64,000 nucleotides of DNA from Alphaproteobacteria bacterium HGW-Alphaproteobacteria-7 (GCA_002842735.1 PHEB01000019.1:1-64000), one strand, 5' to 3'. Counted from the first letter of the stretch, positions 45,993 through 55,690 are shown. A program made the numbers and translations. Notes: generated by a model not told the origin, from the sequence alone.

Positions 45993-46790
45993 CTACCGCC
46001 CCCTCCACTGCCCTTCACGCTTTTCGATGAACGCAGCCATGCCCTCGGCCTTGTCCTCGCTCGCGGTGAGGATCTGGAAGATGCGGCGTTCGACAATCAG
46101 CCCCTGATCGAGCGTCATTTCAAACGCCGCGTTCACCATTTCCTTGTTGGCAATCGCTGCCATCGGCGGCATCGCGGCGATAGTCGCGGCAGTTTTCAGC
46201 GCTTCGGCGATCAGATCCTCATGCGGCACAACGCGCGCGACCAGATTGCTGCGCTCTGCCTCTTCAGCGGCCATCATCCGGCCCGTCAGGCACATTTCCA
46301 TGCTCTTAGACTTGCCGATGGCGCGCGTCAGCCGCTGCGATCCGCCCATGCCGGGGGCGACGCCAAGCTTGATTTCGGGCTGGCCGAACTTCGCCTTGTC
46401 GGAAGCGATGATGAAATCCGCCATCATCGCCAATTCGCACCCGCCGCCCAGCGCAAAGCCGTTCACCGCCGCGATCCAAGGCTTGCGGGTCTTTTTGACG
46501 ATCTCCGCCGTCCAGAGGCTAAAAAAGTCGTCGAGGTAGAAGTCGGCGGCCGGTTTCTCGCTCATTTCCTTGATGTCCGCGCCCGCCGCAAAAGCCTTGT
46601 CGCCGCTGCCGGTCAAAACCGCGCACAGCTGCGAGCCGTCGGCCTGATAGGCGGCGAAAGCATGGATCAACTCTTCCAGCACTGCGGAATTAAGCGCGTT
46701 CAGCGCCTGCGGGCGGTTTATCGTCAGCAGCGTGACGCCCTTGTGGCCCTGCGCGTCCGTTTCGACGGTGATGGTTTCGTAATCAGCCAA
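45993..46790 (-). CDS. Enoyl-CoA hydratase
   Basis: 265 aa from TTG 46790, with GGAG 11 bp upstream. Crotonase fold: [11 protein letters not shown] oxyanion loop, [18 protein letters not shown] and the catalytic Glu region [19 protein letters not shown]. Probably hydrates methacrylyl-CoA in valine degradation, judged by its neighbours; general short-chain activity is equally possible. Confidence 0.93.
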   Translation of the reverse strand: MADYETITVETDAQGHKGVTLLTINRPQALNALNSAVLEELIHAFAAYQADGSQLCAVLTGSGDKAFAAGADIKEMSEKPAADFYLDDFFSLWTAEIVKKTRKPWIAAVNGFALGGGCELAMMADFIIASDKAKFGQPEIKLGVAPGMGGSQRLTRAIGKSKSMEMCLTGRMMAAEEAERSNLVARVVPHEDLIAEALKTAATIAAMPPMAAIANKEMVNAAFEMTLDQGLIVERRIFQILTASEDKAEGMAAFIEKREGQWRGR

Positions 46791-46806
46791 TTTCAGTCTC
46801 CATTTT

Positions 46807-46885
46807 CGTCATTGCGAGGAGCCGCAGGCGACGCGGCAATCCAGATAGCGCCGGACTGGATTGCTTCGCTTCGCTCGCAATGACG
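46807..46885. repeat. Interspersed palindrome (CGTCATTGCGAG type)
   Basis: CGTCATTGCGAG (46807-46818) is mirrored perfectly at 46874-46885; inner arms CAATCCAG/CTGGATTG continue the stem. A REP-like dispersed element sitting between two genes of the valine operon. As RNA it would form a long hairpin that could attenuate or protect the transcript. Confidence 0.8.
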
Positions 46886-46908
46886 ACGGAAACAATCCAC
46901 AAAATGGT

Positions 46909-47967
46909 TCAATACAGGGGCACCCACTCCTCGCCTTCGGGCAGGCGCGCGAAGATTGCGTCGAGCAGTTCCTCGGTCACGTCCTCGGGCGTTGCCGGGT
47001 TCCATTTGGGGTCATTGGTCTTGTCGGTAATTACCGCGCGCACGCCTTCGGCAAAATCGGGGCGGGTCAGCACGCGGCTGGCGATGCGGTATTCCATTCG
47101 CATATTATCGGCAAAGTCGGTCAGCGCGGCGCTTTGTGCCAATTGCCGCAGCGCGACCTTGCAGGTCTGCGGGCTTTTGGTGCCGAGCGTGTCGCGCTCT
47201 TTCATCGCCCAGTCGTCGCCTGCATCAGCTGCAGCGTCGAGGCTGGTCAGGATGTCTTCGTAAGCGTCAGAGGCGAAATGCTTGGCTATCTTGTCAGCAT
47301 TGGCTTCGATCCGCGCCTTGGGCGGAGTGCCAACCGGTTCGGACAGGATGCCTGCAATCCTGTCAGGATGATCGTGGATTCGCGCCTTGATATCCTCCAG
47401 CATCTCGGCTGGGACGTAATGCGTGGCAAGACCCGTCCACAGACATTCCGCTCCGTCAAGCCGCGCGCCGGTGAGTGCGAGGAACTGACCCAGCCGCCGA
47501 CCGAGCCGCGACAAATACCAGCCGCCGCCAACATCCGGGAACAGCCCGATCCCCGTTTCGGGCATGGCCAGCCGCGTATTCTCGGTCGCCACGCGGTGCT
47601 TGGCGGGCTGCGAAATGCCCACGCCCCCGCCCATGGTGATGCCGTCCATAAAGGCGACGATCGGCTTGCCATAGGTGAACATCTGGTGGTTAAGCTGGTA
47701 TTCGTCGTGGAAGAACTTGCGTCCCGAAACCCCCCCATCATTCAGCGCCGAATCGCGCAGAAAAGCGATGTCGCCGCCGGAGCAGAACCCGCGTCCTTCG
47801 GCATGATCGACAATCACCGCCTTGATATTGTCGTCATTAGCCCATTCGGTCAGGCCTGCGCTCATCGCATGGCACATTTCCAGTGTTAGCGCGTGCAGCG
47901 CTTTGGCACGATTGAGCGAGATATGGCCAATCGGGCCATCGGTTCGGATGAGAACATCGTCGGTCAT
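46909..47967 (-). CDS. 3-hydroxyisobutyryl-CoA hydrolase
   Basis: 352 aa, the usual length of this crotonase subgroup. GRGFCSGGDIAFL, ITMGGGVGISQPAKHRVATE, and the Glu/Asp pair in MPETGIGLFPDVGGGWYLS are diagnostic of HIBCH. It releases 3-hydroxyisobutyrate from CoA. ATGA overlap with the VOC gene upstream. Confidence 0.93.
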   Translation of the reverse strand: MTDDVLIRTDGPIGHISLNRAKALHALTLEMCHAMSAGLTEWANDDNIKAVIVDHAEGRGFCSGGDIAFLRDSALNDGGVSGRKFFHDEYQLNHQMFTYGKPIVAFMDGITMGGGVGISQPAKHRVATENTRLAMPETGIGLFPDVGGGWYLSRLGRRLGQFLALTGARLDGAECLWTGLATHYVPAEMLEDIKARIHDHPDRIAGILSEPVGTPPKARIEANADKIAKHFASDAYEDILTSLDAAADAGDDWAMKERDTLGTKSPQTCKVALRQLAQSAALTDFADNMRMEYRIASRVLTRPDFAEGVRAVITDKTNDPKWNPATPEDVTEELLDAIFARLPEGEEWVPLY

Positions 47968-48362
47968 TGGGCCGGTTCTTTCGGTTCGATCAGATCCCAG
48001 CGATTGCCAAACGGATCGCTGAAGACTGCAACTGTGCCATAGCTTTCGTGGCGCGGTTGCTCGTGAAAAAATATCCCTGCATCGACAAGGCGTGCCTGAG
48101 TGCCTGCGAAATCATCTGTGTGCGCAAAAAAACCGACGCGCCCACCAGTCTGGTTGCCAATCGCGGCGGTCTGCGTGTCGGTCGTTGCCTTGGCGATCAG
48201 CAAGCGACCACCGTCCGCGCCGCCGACCACGACCCAGCGCTTGCCTGAACCAAGATCGCTGTCTTCGATCAGATCGAAGCCAAGCGTGCCGACAAAGAAC
48301 GCGATGCCCGCATCATAATCAGGCACCACGAGCGTGGTGAGTGCAAGTTGCATCGCGCTCAC
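47964..48362 (-). CDS. VOC family protein in the valine operon
   Basis: 132 aa from GTG 48362 (overlaps the dehydrogenase stop, GTGA) or ATG 48353. Glyoxalase-like fold: LTTLVVPDYDAGIAFFVGTLG at the start, VFSDPFGNRWDLIEP at the end. No known step of valine degradation needs it; it may be an epimerase-like or detoxifying helper. Confidence 0.85.
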   Translation of the reverse strand: MSAMQLALTTLVVPDYDAGIAFFVGTLGFDLIEDSDLGSGKRWVVVGGADGGRLLIAKATTDTQTAAIGNQTGGRVGFFAHTDDFAGTQARLVDAGIFFHEQPRHESYGTVAVFSDPFGNRWDLIEPKEPAQ

Positions 48363-49504
48363 TGCCGCAACAAGTCCCGGCCCACGACCATGCGCATGAT
48401 CTGGTTGGTGCCTTCAAGGATCGAATGCACTCGCAGATCGCGCCAGAAACGTTCGATCGGGTAGTCCTGAAGGTAGCCATACCCGCCGAACAATTGCAGC
48501 GCGCGGTCGACCACGGCGCTGCCGTTATCGGTCGCCAGCCGCTTCGCCATGGCGGAAAAGCGCGTCTTGTCAGGCGCGTTGTCGGTGACTTTTGCAGCCG
48601 CGAGATAGAGCAGCGCGCGGGCAGCTTCCAAGTCGGTCGCCATATCGGCGAGCATGAACTGGGTGTTCTGGAACTCGGCGACAGGCTGGCCGAACTGGGT
48701 GCGTTCCTTGGTGTATTTGATCGCTTCGTCGAGGCACCGTTGCGCCCCACCAAGCGAGCACGCGCCGATATTCAGCCGCCCGCCATCCAGCCCCATCATC
48801 GCGATTCGGAAGCCTTCGCCCTCACCGCCGATAAGATTTTCGACAGGCACGCGCACATCCTCAAGGATCAGCTGCGCGGTCGGTTGCGAATGCCAGCCGA
48901 GTTTCTTCTCATTCGCGCCGAAGCTGACGCCGGGCATGTCCTTTTCGATCACAACGCAGGAAATGCCCTTCGGCCCGTCCTCGCCGGTGCGCACCATCAC
49001 CGCGTAAATCTCGTTCGCGCCTGCGCCGGAAATGAACTGCTTGGTGCCGTTGAGGACATAGTAGTCCCCGTCCCGGCGCGCGGTGGTGCGCAGCGCGCTG
49101 GCGTCTGATCCGCTGGAAGGTTCTGTCAGGCAATAGCTGGCGATTTTGTCCATCGTGATCAGCTGGGGCAGATACTTCGCCTTCACCGCCTCCCCGCCGA
49201 AGCGGTCAATCATCCACGATGCCATGTTGTGGATCGAGATGAAGGCGCTGGTCGAAGGGCAGCCATAGGCCATCGCCTCCATGATCAACGCCGCTTCCAG
49301 CCGCCCCAGTCCGATCCCGCCCGATTGTTCCGAGACATAGATCGCGCCGAACCCGAGTTCGGCGCTGCGCTGGATCGTCTCGCGCGGGAAGATGTGTTTT
49401 TCATCCCACTCGGCCGCATGGGGGGTGATGTTGTCGGCGGTGAACCGCTGGGCCACCTCGCGGATCGCGAGCTGATCGTCGGTGAGCTGAAATTGTCCGT
49501 ACAT
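48359..49504 (-). CDS. Acyl-CoA dehydrogenase, probably isobutyryl-CoA dehydrogenase
   Basis: 381 aa from ATG 49504. FAD and substrate motifs YCLTEPSSGSDASAL and LFGGYGYLQDYPIERFWRD, with the catalytic Glu expected in the latter helix region. First gene of the operon dehydrogenase-VOC-HIBCH-echA-(small protein)-mmsB, which together carry isobutyryl-CoA to methylmalonate semialdehyde. Confidence 0.93.
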   Translation of the reverse strand: MYGQFQLTDDQLAIREVAQRFTADNITPHAAEWDEKHIFPRETIQRSAELGFGAIYVSEQSGGIGLGRLEAALIMEAMAYGCPSTSAFISIHNMASWMIDRFGGEAVKAKYLPQLITMDKIASYCLTEPSSGSDASALRTTARRDGDYYVLNGTKQFISGAGANEIYAVMVRTGEDGPKGISCVVIEKDMPGVSFGANEKKLGWHSQPTAQLILEDVRVPVENLIGGEGEGFRIAMMGLDGGRLNIGACSLGGAQRCLDEAIKYTKERTQFGQPVAEFQNTQFMLADMATDLEAARALLYLAAAKVTDNAPDKTRFSAMAKRLATDNGSAVVDRALQLFGGYGYLQDYPIERFWRDLRVHSILEGTNQIMRMVVGRDLLRQ

Positions 49505-49621
49505 AACCAAGGTCTCTAACCGGGTTGCGTGGGTTAGAAAAGTCTGGCCCGTGCAAGAGCCTTGCGGATTTTTGCTAGGCGCGGCGCGATTGTCGCAATC
49601 TGTTGGCCTGTGGCATGCGTT

Positions 49622-50023
49622 TCAAACGCTGTGGCTAGCGCCGATTGCCGCCTCAGCCTCAATCTCGACTCGCCATTCGGGGCGGCATAGCCACGCAACC
49701 CCGGCCATTGTCGCTGCCGGGCGCGCTGCGCCGAAAAACCGCGCATGCACCGCGCCAACCGCTTCTTGGTCAGCGGGGTCGGTCAGCAACATCCGGGTTC
49801 GCACGACGTCTGCGGCCGAACCGCCGAGTTCCTCAATCGCGGCGCGGATGATGGTGCAGCATCGCTCCGCCTGTGCCGCCGCGCCGCCGGGGGTAGTGCT
49901 CCCGTCAAGTTCGACCGGGCCGGTTCCTGCGACTATGATCCGGTTCCCCTCACGCACGGCGCGGGCAAAGCCGAAGGTTGTTTCAAACGGCGAAACCGAT
50001 GTTGCCCACTGCCGCTCACTCAT
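49622..50023 (-). CDS. RidA/YjgF family protein
   Basis: 133 aa from ATG 50023. Trimeric chorismate-mutase-like fold; VVRTRMLLTDPADQEAVG carries the conserved Arg that deaminates 2-aminoacrylate-type enamines in active RidA. It overlaps the I78 inhibitor gene by 4 bp. A subfamily call beyond RidA-like is not possible by eye. Confidence 0.87.
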   Translation of the reverse strand: MSERQWATSVSPFETTFGFARAVREGNRIIVAGTGPVELDGSTTPGGAAAQAERCCTIIRAAIEELGGSAADVVRTRMLLTDPADQEAVGAVHARFFGAARPAATMAGVAWLCRPEWRVEIEAEAAIGASHSV

Positions 50024-50331
50024 CCGCAGGTGATCGCGATGATCTTCATTTGGTCGTCGTATTGCACGTTCACCCGGTCTTGCCGGTAATCCATCGTCCA
50101 TGCTGAACGGGGCGGGCCCCAGCGCAGGGTGTGCGCGCCGCTTTCTTTCAGGATTACGGCCCCTCCCGCTTCCGTCGCATTATGGCCGATGTGAGCCTGC
50201 ACTGATTCTGCGTTGCACACCATCGGCTCAGGCGCGGGCGGCGCAGCGGCCTGTTCCGGCGCTGCATCCGCGCCATATGTCGCACAGCCTGCCAGCCCGA
50301 TTGCGGCCAACCCAATCACTGCCTGTTTCAT
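50020..50331 (-). CDS. I78-family peptidase inhibitor lipoprotein
   Basis: 103 aa from ATG 50331. Lipoprotein signal ending GLAGC (Cys16). The mature part has CNAESVQAHIGHNATEAGG, LRWGPPRSAWTMDYRQDRVN and a terminal CG, matching the small I78 inhibitor fold with one disulfide. Predicted to protect the periplasm from serine proteases. Coupled to RidA. Confidence 0.82.
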   Translation of the reverse strand: MKQAVIGLAAIGLAGCATYGADAAPEQAAAPPAPEPMVCNAESVQAHIGHNATEAGGAVILKESGAHTLRWGPPRSAWTMDYRQDRVNVQYDDQMKIIAITCG

Positions 50332-50412
50332 TGCACCCTCCCTTGCTGTCACCGGTAAGAATCGGCGCGCATGGCAAAGGTATCAGGCGGAGTGCAAACG
50401 TCCAGCCTCCGT

Positions 50413-51885
50413 CTACTCCGCGTGCTTGTCCAATTCATCGCCTGTCACGGTCACAACGTGCAACAGATTGGTGCTGCCCGGTGTTCCGAAGGGCACGCCT
50501 GCCAGCACGATCAACTTGCTGCCTGCGGTGCCAAACCCGTGGCGCAGCGCCATGCGGCGGCCCTTGCCGATCATTTCTTCGAAGCTGCCGATATCCTTGG
50601 TCGCCACCGCGTGCGCGCCCCACAGCAGCGCCGTGCGGCGTGCGGTGCGGATCGACGGGGTCAGCACCAGCATCGGCGTGCCGGGCCGTTCGCGCGCCAC
50701 CCGCCGCGCGGTTGATCCGCTGGAGGTGAATACGGTAATCGCGCTGATCGGCACTGTATCGGCGATGGTCATGCAAGCATGGGCCAGCGCATCGGACGTG
50801 GTCGCGTCGGGCGTGGTTTCGAGGAAGCGCACACGTTCCCTGTAACCTTCATCGCGTTCAACCTGAGCAGCGATGGCGTGCATCATCGCTACCGATTCTT
50901 CCGGCCAAGCGCCCGCTGCGCTTTCAGCCGAAAGCATGACGGCGTCCGCCCCATCATAAACTGCATTAGCCACGTCGGAGACTTCGGCGCGGGTCGGGGT
51001 CGGGCTTTCGATCATGCTTTCCAGCATCTGGGTCGCCACGATCACCGGCTTGCCCGCACGCCTGCTGGCAGCCACGATACGTTTTTGTAGCGGTGGGACT
51101 TCGTGCGGTTCCAGTTCCACGCCCAGATCGCCGCGTGCGACCATGATGCCATCGGCGAGTTCGATGATCGAATCGAGCCGGTGGATGGCTTGCGGTTTTT
51201 CGATCTTGGCGCACAGCGCGATATCGCGGGTGCCGATCAGCTTGCGTGCTTCGGCAATATCTTCGGGCCGCTGAACAAAACTGAGCGCGATCCAGTCCGC
51301 TCCGTGTTCGGTGGCGAAGGCAAGGTCGCGGCGGTCTTTTTCGGTCAGCGCCGGGATCGGCACTTCGGCATCAGGGACGTTCACGCCCTTGCGATCCGAA
51401 ATCACCCCGCCGACTTCGGCAGAGCATAGGATGCGATTTTCGTCTGCCTCCAGCACCTTCAACCGGATTTTGCCGTCATTAATCAGCAATCGCTGGCCGC
51501 GCTCCATAATGCCGAACAATTCGGGATGCGGCAGGCATACACGGTTTTCATCGCCGGGCGTCTCATCGCGGTCTAGCACGAAGTGGCCCGAATGGCGGAT
51601 CACCGCCTCCCCATTCTTGAACCTGCCGACGCGCAATTTCGGCCCTTGCAGATCGGCCAGGATCGCGATCGGCCGCGCAAACTGTTTTTCCAACGCGCGG
51701 ATGGCGTTGATCGCGGCCTCGTGATCGGCGTGATCGCCGTGGCTCATATTGACGCGGAACGCATCCGCTCCTGCCAGCAGCAGCTTTTCGAGCATTTCGG
51801 GCGAACGGCTGGCCGGGCCGATGGTGGCGAGAATCTTGACCTTGCGGCCGCGCGGGTCGATCCTGATCTGATCGCGTCGTGTCAT
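50413..51885 (-). CDS. pyk: Pyruvate kinase
   Basis: 490 aa. KILATIGPASRSPEMLEKL start, signature IALCAKIEKPQAI with the catalytic Lys, DGIMVARGDLGVELE, and the C-terminal allosteric domain. Makes pyruvate and ATP from phosphoenolpyruvate in the Entner-Doudoroff/lower glycolysis route. Divergent from DUF1244. Confidence 0.97.
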   Translation of the reverse strand: MTRRDQIRIDPRGRKVKILATIGPASRSPEMLEKLLLAGADAFRVNMSHGDHADHEAAINAIRALEKQFARPIAILADLQGPKLRVGRFKNGEAVIRHSGHFVLDRDETPGDENRVCLPHPELFGIMERGQRLLINDGKIRLKVLEADENRILCSAEVGGVISDRKGVNVPDAEVPIPALTEKDRRDLAFATEHGADWIALSFVQRPEDIAEARKLIGTRDIALCAKIEKPQAIHRLDSIIELADGIMVARGDLGVELEPHEVPPLQKRIVAASRRAGKPVIVATQMLESMIESPTPTRAEVSDVANAVYDGADAVMLSAESAAGAWPEESVAMMHAIAAQVERDEGYRERVRFLETTPDATTSDALAHACMTIADTVPISAITVFTSSGSTARRVARERPGTPMLVLTPSIRTARRTALLWGAHAVATKDIGSFEEMIGKGRRMALRHGFGTAGSKLIVLAGVPFGTPGSTNLLHVVTVTGDELDKHAE

Positions 51886-51952
51886 GGTGTTGCCTATCCC
51901 TCGTTACGGCAGGCTATGGCAGACCCATTTTGCAACTCAAGGAAAAGCCGCG

Positions 51953-52264
51953 ATGAATAGCAATGCCGACACGCTAGATGATCTTGACGATGCGCAGGCC
52001 GCTGCCGCGTTTCGGCGGTTGGTGCGCCATTTGCGCCATCGTCATGATGCGCAAAACATTGAATTGATGGGGCTAGCCGGTTTCTGCCGCAATTGTCTGG
52101 CCGACTGGATTCGTGATGCCGGCTATCCGGGCGACAAGGAAGCCGCGCGTGCGGTGATCCACGGAATGCCAAGCGCGCAGTGGAAGGAACGCTTCCAATC
52201 GCCCGCCGCGCCGGAACAAATCGCCGCAATGGAAGCGAGTTTGGCGAAGAACACACAGGATTAA
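51953..52264 (+). CDS. DUF1244 protein
   Basis: 103 aa from ATG 51953. Small helical protein with [32 protein letters not shown] and [11 protein letters not shown], typical of PF06844. Cys pair FCRNC. Widely conserved in alphaproteobacteria, function unknown; here it heads the DUF1244-gapR pair. Confidence 0.87.
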   Translation: MNSNADTLDDLDDAQAAAAFRRLVRHLRHRHDAQNIELMGLAGFCRNCLADWIRDAGYPGDKEAARAVIHGMPSAQWKERFQSPAAPEQIAAMEASLAKNTQD

Positions 52265-52344
52265 TTTGCGCCGCCGGTTCAATCGGCGCGGCAGTCTGGC
52301 TATCGCCCGCTCCAACCGATTCTGTTTCCAATGGAGATTCCCCG

Positions 52345-52581
52345 ATGGCCGAAACCACCGACGACCGCCTGCGCCTGCTGATCGAACGCATCGAACGCCT
52401 TGAAGAAGAAAAGAAAGGCATCGCCGACGATATCCGCGACGTCTATGCCGAAGCCAAGGCGGTAGGATATGATCCCAAGATCATGCGCCAGATCGTGCGT
52501 CTCAGAAAAATGAAGCCCGATGATCGCAGCGAGCAGGACATGCTGCTGGAAACCTACAAGGCCGCACTCGGCATGGGGTGA
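52345..52581 (+). CDS. gapR: DUF2312 (GapR-type) nucleoid-associated protein
   Basis: 78 aa from ATG 52345. Acidic coiled-coil [20 protein letters not shown] followed by the family core [20 protein letters not shown] and [12 protein letters not shown]. In Caulobacter GapR clamps overtwisted AT-rich DNA ahead of forks and polymerases and stimulates topoisomerases. Identification by family; activity here is assumed. Confidence 0.87.
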   Translation: MAETTDDRLRLLIERIERLEEEKKGIADDIRDVYAEAKAVGYDPKIMRQIVRLRKMKPDDRSEQDMLLETYKAALGMG

Positions 52582-52701
52582 GGATTGCAAAACCCGCGTG
52601 CAAGGGCACCTCGCCGCGTCGATGTGCGCCCTTGCATCCGCATAAGCCATCGGAGTAAAGCGCGGCGCTCCTTATTCTATTATCCCGGTGAAGCGCGTCC
52701 C

Positions 52702-53412
52702 ATGGCAGGCCATTCCAAATTCAAGAATATCATGCACCGCAAGGGTGCGCAGGACAAAAAACGCTCGGCTATGTTCTCCAAGCTGAGCCGCGAAATTACC
52801 GTGGCGGCCAAGATGGGCCTGGCAGTCAACGCCGCCAAGGCGCAGTCGATGCCGAAAGACAATATCCAGCGCGCGATCGACAAGGCGAGCATGGCGGGCG
52901 GTGAGGATTACGTCGAGATCCGCTATGAAGGTTATGGCCCCGGCGGGGTGGCGCTGATCGTCGAGGCGCTGACCGACAACCGCAACCGCACCGCAACCAA
53001 TGTTCGCACCGCATTCAGCAAGAACGGCGGCAATCTTGGCTCCGAAGGTTCGGTCAGCCATGGCTTCGAACGGCGCGGACTGATCGAATATGGGCCGGAC
53101 GCGGGTGACGAGGAAGCGATGTTAGAGGCCGCAATCGAAGCGGGCGCGGATGATGTCGAATCATCAGAAGACGGCCACACCATCTGGACCGCCGCTGACG
53201 CGCTCCACGGCGTGGCTGGCGCGCTTGAACAGGCTTTGGGTGCGGCAGATAACGTCAAACTGGCGTGGAAGCCGGTGCTCACCGTCGATGTCGACGAGGC
53301 GACAGCGAGCACGCTGATGAAACTGATCGACACGCTCGACGATGATGATGATGTGCAGACCGTGTGGGGTAATTACGAAATCTCAGACGAGGTGATGGAG
53401 AAGCTGGGCTGA
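52702..53412 (+). CDS. yebC: YebC/PmpR family protein with an internal deletion
   Basis: 236 aa from ATG 52702. [20 protein letters not shown] and [20 protein letters not shown] are canonical, but AAKMG is joined directly to LAVNAAKA; the usual stretch of about 12 residues with the PDP and MNPRLR motifs is missing in frame. YebC/TACO1 proteins assist translation of difficult (e.g. polyproline) sequences. The remaining two domains look complete. TGATG overlap with the next gene. Confidence 0.93.
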   Translation: MAGHSKFKNIMHRKGAQDKKRSAMFSKLSREITVAAKMGLAVNAAKAQSMPKDNIQRAIDKASMAGGEDYVEIRYEGYGPGGVALIVEALTDNRNRTATNVRTAFSKNGGNLGSEGSVSHGFERRGLIEYGPDAGDEEAMLEAAIEAGADDVESSEDGHTIWTAADALHGVAGALEQALGAADNVKLAWKPVLTVDVDEATASTLMKLIDTLDDDDDVQTVWGNYEISDEVMEKLG

Positions 53413-53762
53413 TGTGGAGCTTCGTCGCCAAGGCGCTTCTAGCCGGGGCGATGATCGCTGCAATTGCGGAAGTAGGGCGGAGGCAACCGGCGACGGCAGC
53501 ACTAATCGCCTCGTTGCCGCTGGTAAGCGTGCTGGGCATGATATTCCTTTGGCACGCGCGACCTGATGCCGCAAACATGGCTGTGCATGCCGAAGTGACC
53601 TTCTGGTATGTGCTACCCAGCCTACCGATGTTTCTGCTGATTCCAGCCTTGCTGCGAAGCGGTGTCAATTTCTGGATCGCGCTTGCGGCAGGCTGCCTTC
53701 TGACCGTGGTTCTCTATCTGCTAATGATGCAGATCGGGCCGCGGCTCGGGCTGAAACTTTAA
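53412..53762 (+). CDS. DUF3147 family membrane protein
   Basis: 116 aa with four hydrophobic helices; ATAALIASLPLVSVLGMIFLW is the conserved core. Function unknown. Translationally coupled to yebC and 20 bp before ruvC. Confidence 0.8.
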   Translation: MWSFVAKALLAGAMIAAIAEVGRRQPATAALIASLPLVSVLGMIFLWHARPDAANMAVHAEVTFWYVLPSLPMFLLIPALLRSGVNFWIALAAGCLLTVVLYLLMMQIGPRLGLKL

Positions 53763-53782
53763 AGCCTGATGATGATTTTCCG

Positions 53783-54256
53783 ATGCTGATATTGGGCCTC
53801 GACCCTTCGCTTTCCTGCACCGGTTGGGGCGTGGTCCGTAGCGAAGGTGCGCGGATCAGCCATATCGCCAATGGCCAGATCAAGACCGATGCCAGCGCGC
53901 CGATGGCAAAGCGGCTGGCGGTGTTGCAATCCGGGCTTGCAGCAGTGATCGCCTCCCACCATCCCCATCGCGCCGCTGCCGAGGAAATTTTCCTCAACAC
54001 CAACCCGCAATCCACTTTGAAGCTGGCACAGGCGCGCGGCGCGGTGTTGGCGGCGTGCGGAGCAGCCGGGTTAGCAGTCAACGAACACGCCGCAAGGCTG
54101 GTCAAAAAAGCCGTCACTGGCACCGGCGGGGCGGAAAAGGCGCAGGTCGCCGCGATGGTCAAGGTACTGTTGCCGGGTATCTCCATCGCGGGCAGTGATG
54201 CGGCTGATGCGCTGGCAGTGGCGATTGCCGACGCGCATCTGGCCCCGCGGATTTGA
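53783..54256 (+). CDS. ruvC: Holliday junction resolvase RuvC
   Basis: 157 aa. Catalytic acids: Asp7 in LGLDPSLSCTGWG, Glu in AAEEIFLNTNP, and the Asp pair in GSDAADALAVAIADAH. Dimeric endonuclease cutting four-way junctions with RuvAB. ruvA and ruvB do not follow here as they often do. Confidence 0.96.
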   Translation: MLILGLDPSLSCTGWGVVRSEGARISHIANGQIKTDASAPMAKRLAVLQSGLAAVIASHHPHRAAAEEIFLNTNPQSTLKLAQARGAVLAACGAAGLAVNEHAARLVKKAVTGTGGAEKAQVAAMVKVLLPGISIAGSDAADALAVAIADAHLAPRI

Positions 54257-54268
54257 ACGGAAACAGCA

Positions 54269-54616
54269 ATGATCCACCTTTTCGGCATCCCCAATTGCGA
54301 CACGGTGAAAAAGGCACGGGTGTGGCTCGACGCGCATGACCAGCCCTACACGTTCCACGATTACAAAAAGGAAGGCGCTGATCCGGACAGACTCGCCTTC
54401 TGGATCGCTGCCGCTGGCCTTAATGTGGTGGTAAACCGCAAGGGCACGACTTACCGTGCGCTGTCCGACGCCGACAAAGCACTTGCAGCTGACAGTCACA
54501 CGGCTGTCGCTTTGCTCGTTCAGCAACCAAGCATCATCAAGCGGCCAATCGTCGAATATCACGGCGGTATTCTGGTCAGTTTCAGGGAAGACGAATGGTC
54601 CGCAGCCTTGCTTTGA
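54269..54616 (+). CDS. ArsC/Spx-family protein (YffB-like)
   Basis: 115 aa. Thioredoxin-like fold starting IHLFGIPNCDTVKKARVWLD with a single active Cys (NCDT, not CxxC), RKGTTYRALSD and IIKRPIVEYHGG. Glutathione-dependent reductase-like; true arsenate reduction is not shown. The 3' end overlaps glpQ by 22 bp. Confidence 0.85.
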   Translation: MIHLFGIPNCDTVKKARVWLDAHDQPYTFHDYKKEGADPDRLAFWIAAAGLNVVVNRKGTTYRALSDADKALAADSHTAVALLVQQPSIIKRPIVEYHGGILVSFREDEWSAALL

Positions 54617-55662
54617 TCGCGCTGATGGCGCTGGCCCCGGTGGCCGCCGCGGCTGAGGATATGCTCATCATCGCCCACCGCGGTGCGAGTGCCGAGCGGC
54701 CCGAGCATACGCTCGCCGCTTACGAATTGGCGATCGATCAGGGCGCGGATTATATCGAGCCCGATCTGGTCGCCACGAAGGATCTGGTGCTGGTGTCGCG
54801 CCACGAAAACGAATTGTCGGGCACCACCGATGTCGCCAGCCGCGAGGAATTCGAAGACCGCCGCCGCGACAAAACGATTGATGGGCAGAAAATCGCGGGC
54901 TGGTTTGCCGAGGACTTTACCCTCGCCGAACTGCGCACCCTGCGCGCGAAGGAGCGCATCCCTTCGCTGCGCCCCGCCAATGCGCGGTATGACGGGCTGT
55001 ATCAGGTGCCGACCTTCGCGGAGATCGTGAAGCTGGTGCGCGCCAAGGAGGCGGTCACGGGTAAGCGTATCGGCCTCTATCCTGAAATCAAGCACCCGGA
55101 ATTCCTGTTGCAGGACGCAGGGATCGACATGGTCGATCTGCTGCTACGCGAGCTGCGCACGCTGGGCATTACGCCCGACGATCCAGTGTTCATCCAAAGC
55201 TTTGAAGTCGGCCCGCTCCAGCGGCTCGACAAGCGGGAAGACTTCAAGCTGGTGCAGCTAGTGGCGCCGATTGGCGGCCCGGCGGATGAGGCTGCAATGC
55301 GGTACGCTGAAATGGTAACGCCGACGGGGCTGGCCGAAATCGCGAAATATGCCGATGCGATTGGCGCGCATATCGGGCTGGTACTGACGCCGGAGGGAAC
55401 GCCGACATCGCTGGTTGCCGACGCCAATGCGGCGGGGCTGGAGGTGCACGCGTGGACGGTGCGTCCCGAGAACGAGTTTCTGCCGCCGATGTTACGCTAT
55501 GGGGATGATCCCAAGGGCAAGGGCTGCGGCGATGTGCAGCTGGCCCAGTTGCTCAAGAAAGCAGGGGTGGCAGGGGTGTTCGCCGATCATCCGGGTAGGA
55601 TGGTGACATACGTGAAGGATGGTAAGGAAAACCTGCTGTGCTCGATTATGGGGGCTGGCTAA
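54595..55662 (+). CDS. glpQ: Periplasmic glycerophosphodiester phosphodiesterase
   Basis: 355 aa. Signal peptide ending VAAAAE. Catalytic HRGASAERPEHT near residue 28, metal-binding EPDLVATKD, and GLYPEIKHP. It hydrolyses glycerophosphodiesters to glycerol 3-phosphate and an alcohol. It begins within the ArsC-like gene, so expression is coupled. Confidence 0.93.
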   Translation: MVRSLALIALMALAPVAAAAEDMLIIAHRGASAERPEHTLAAYELAIDQGADYIEPDLVATKDLVLVSRHENELSGTTDVASREEFEDRRRDKTIDGQKIAGWFAEDFTLAELRTLRAKERIPSLRPANARYDGLYQVPTFAEIVKLVRAKEAVTGKRIGLYPEIKHPEFLLQDAGIDMVDLLLRELRTLGITPDDPVFIQSFEVGPLQRLDKREDFKLVQLVAPIGGPADEAAMRYAEMVTPTGLAEIAKYADAIGAHIGLVLTPEGTPTSLVADANAAGLEVHAWTVRPENEFLPPMLRYGDDPKGKGCGDVQLAQLLKKAGVAGVFADHPGRMVTYVKDGKENLLCSIMGAG

Positions 55663-55690
55663 AGAGAGTCAGATTTCAATCAAGTCATAC

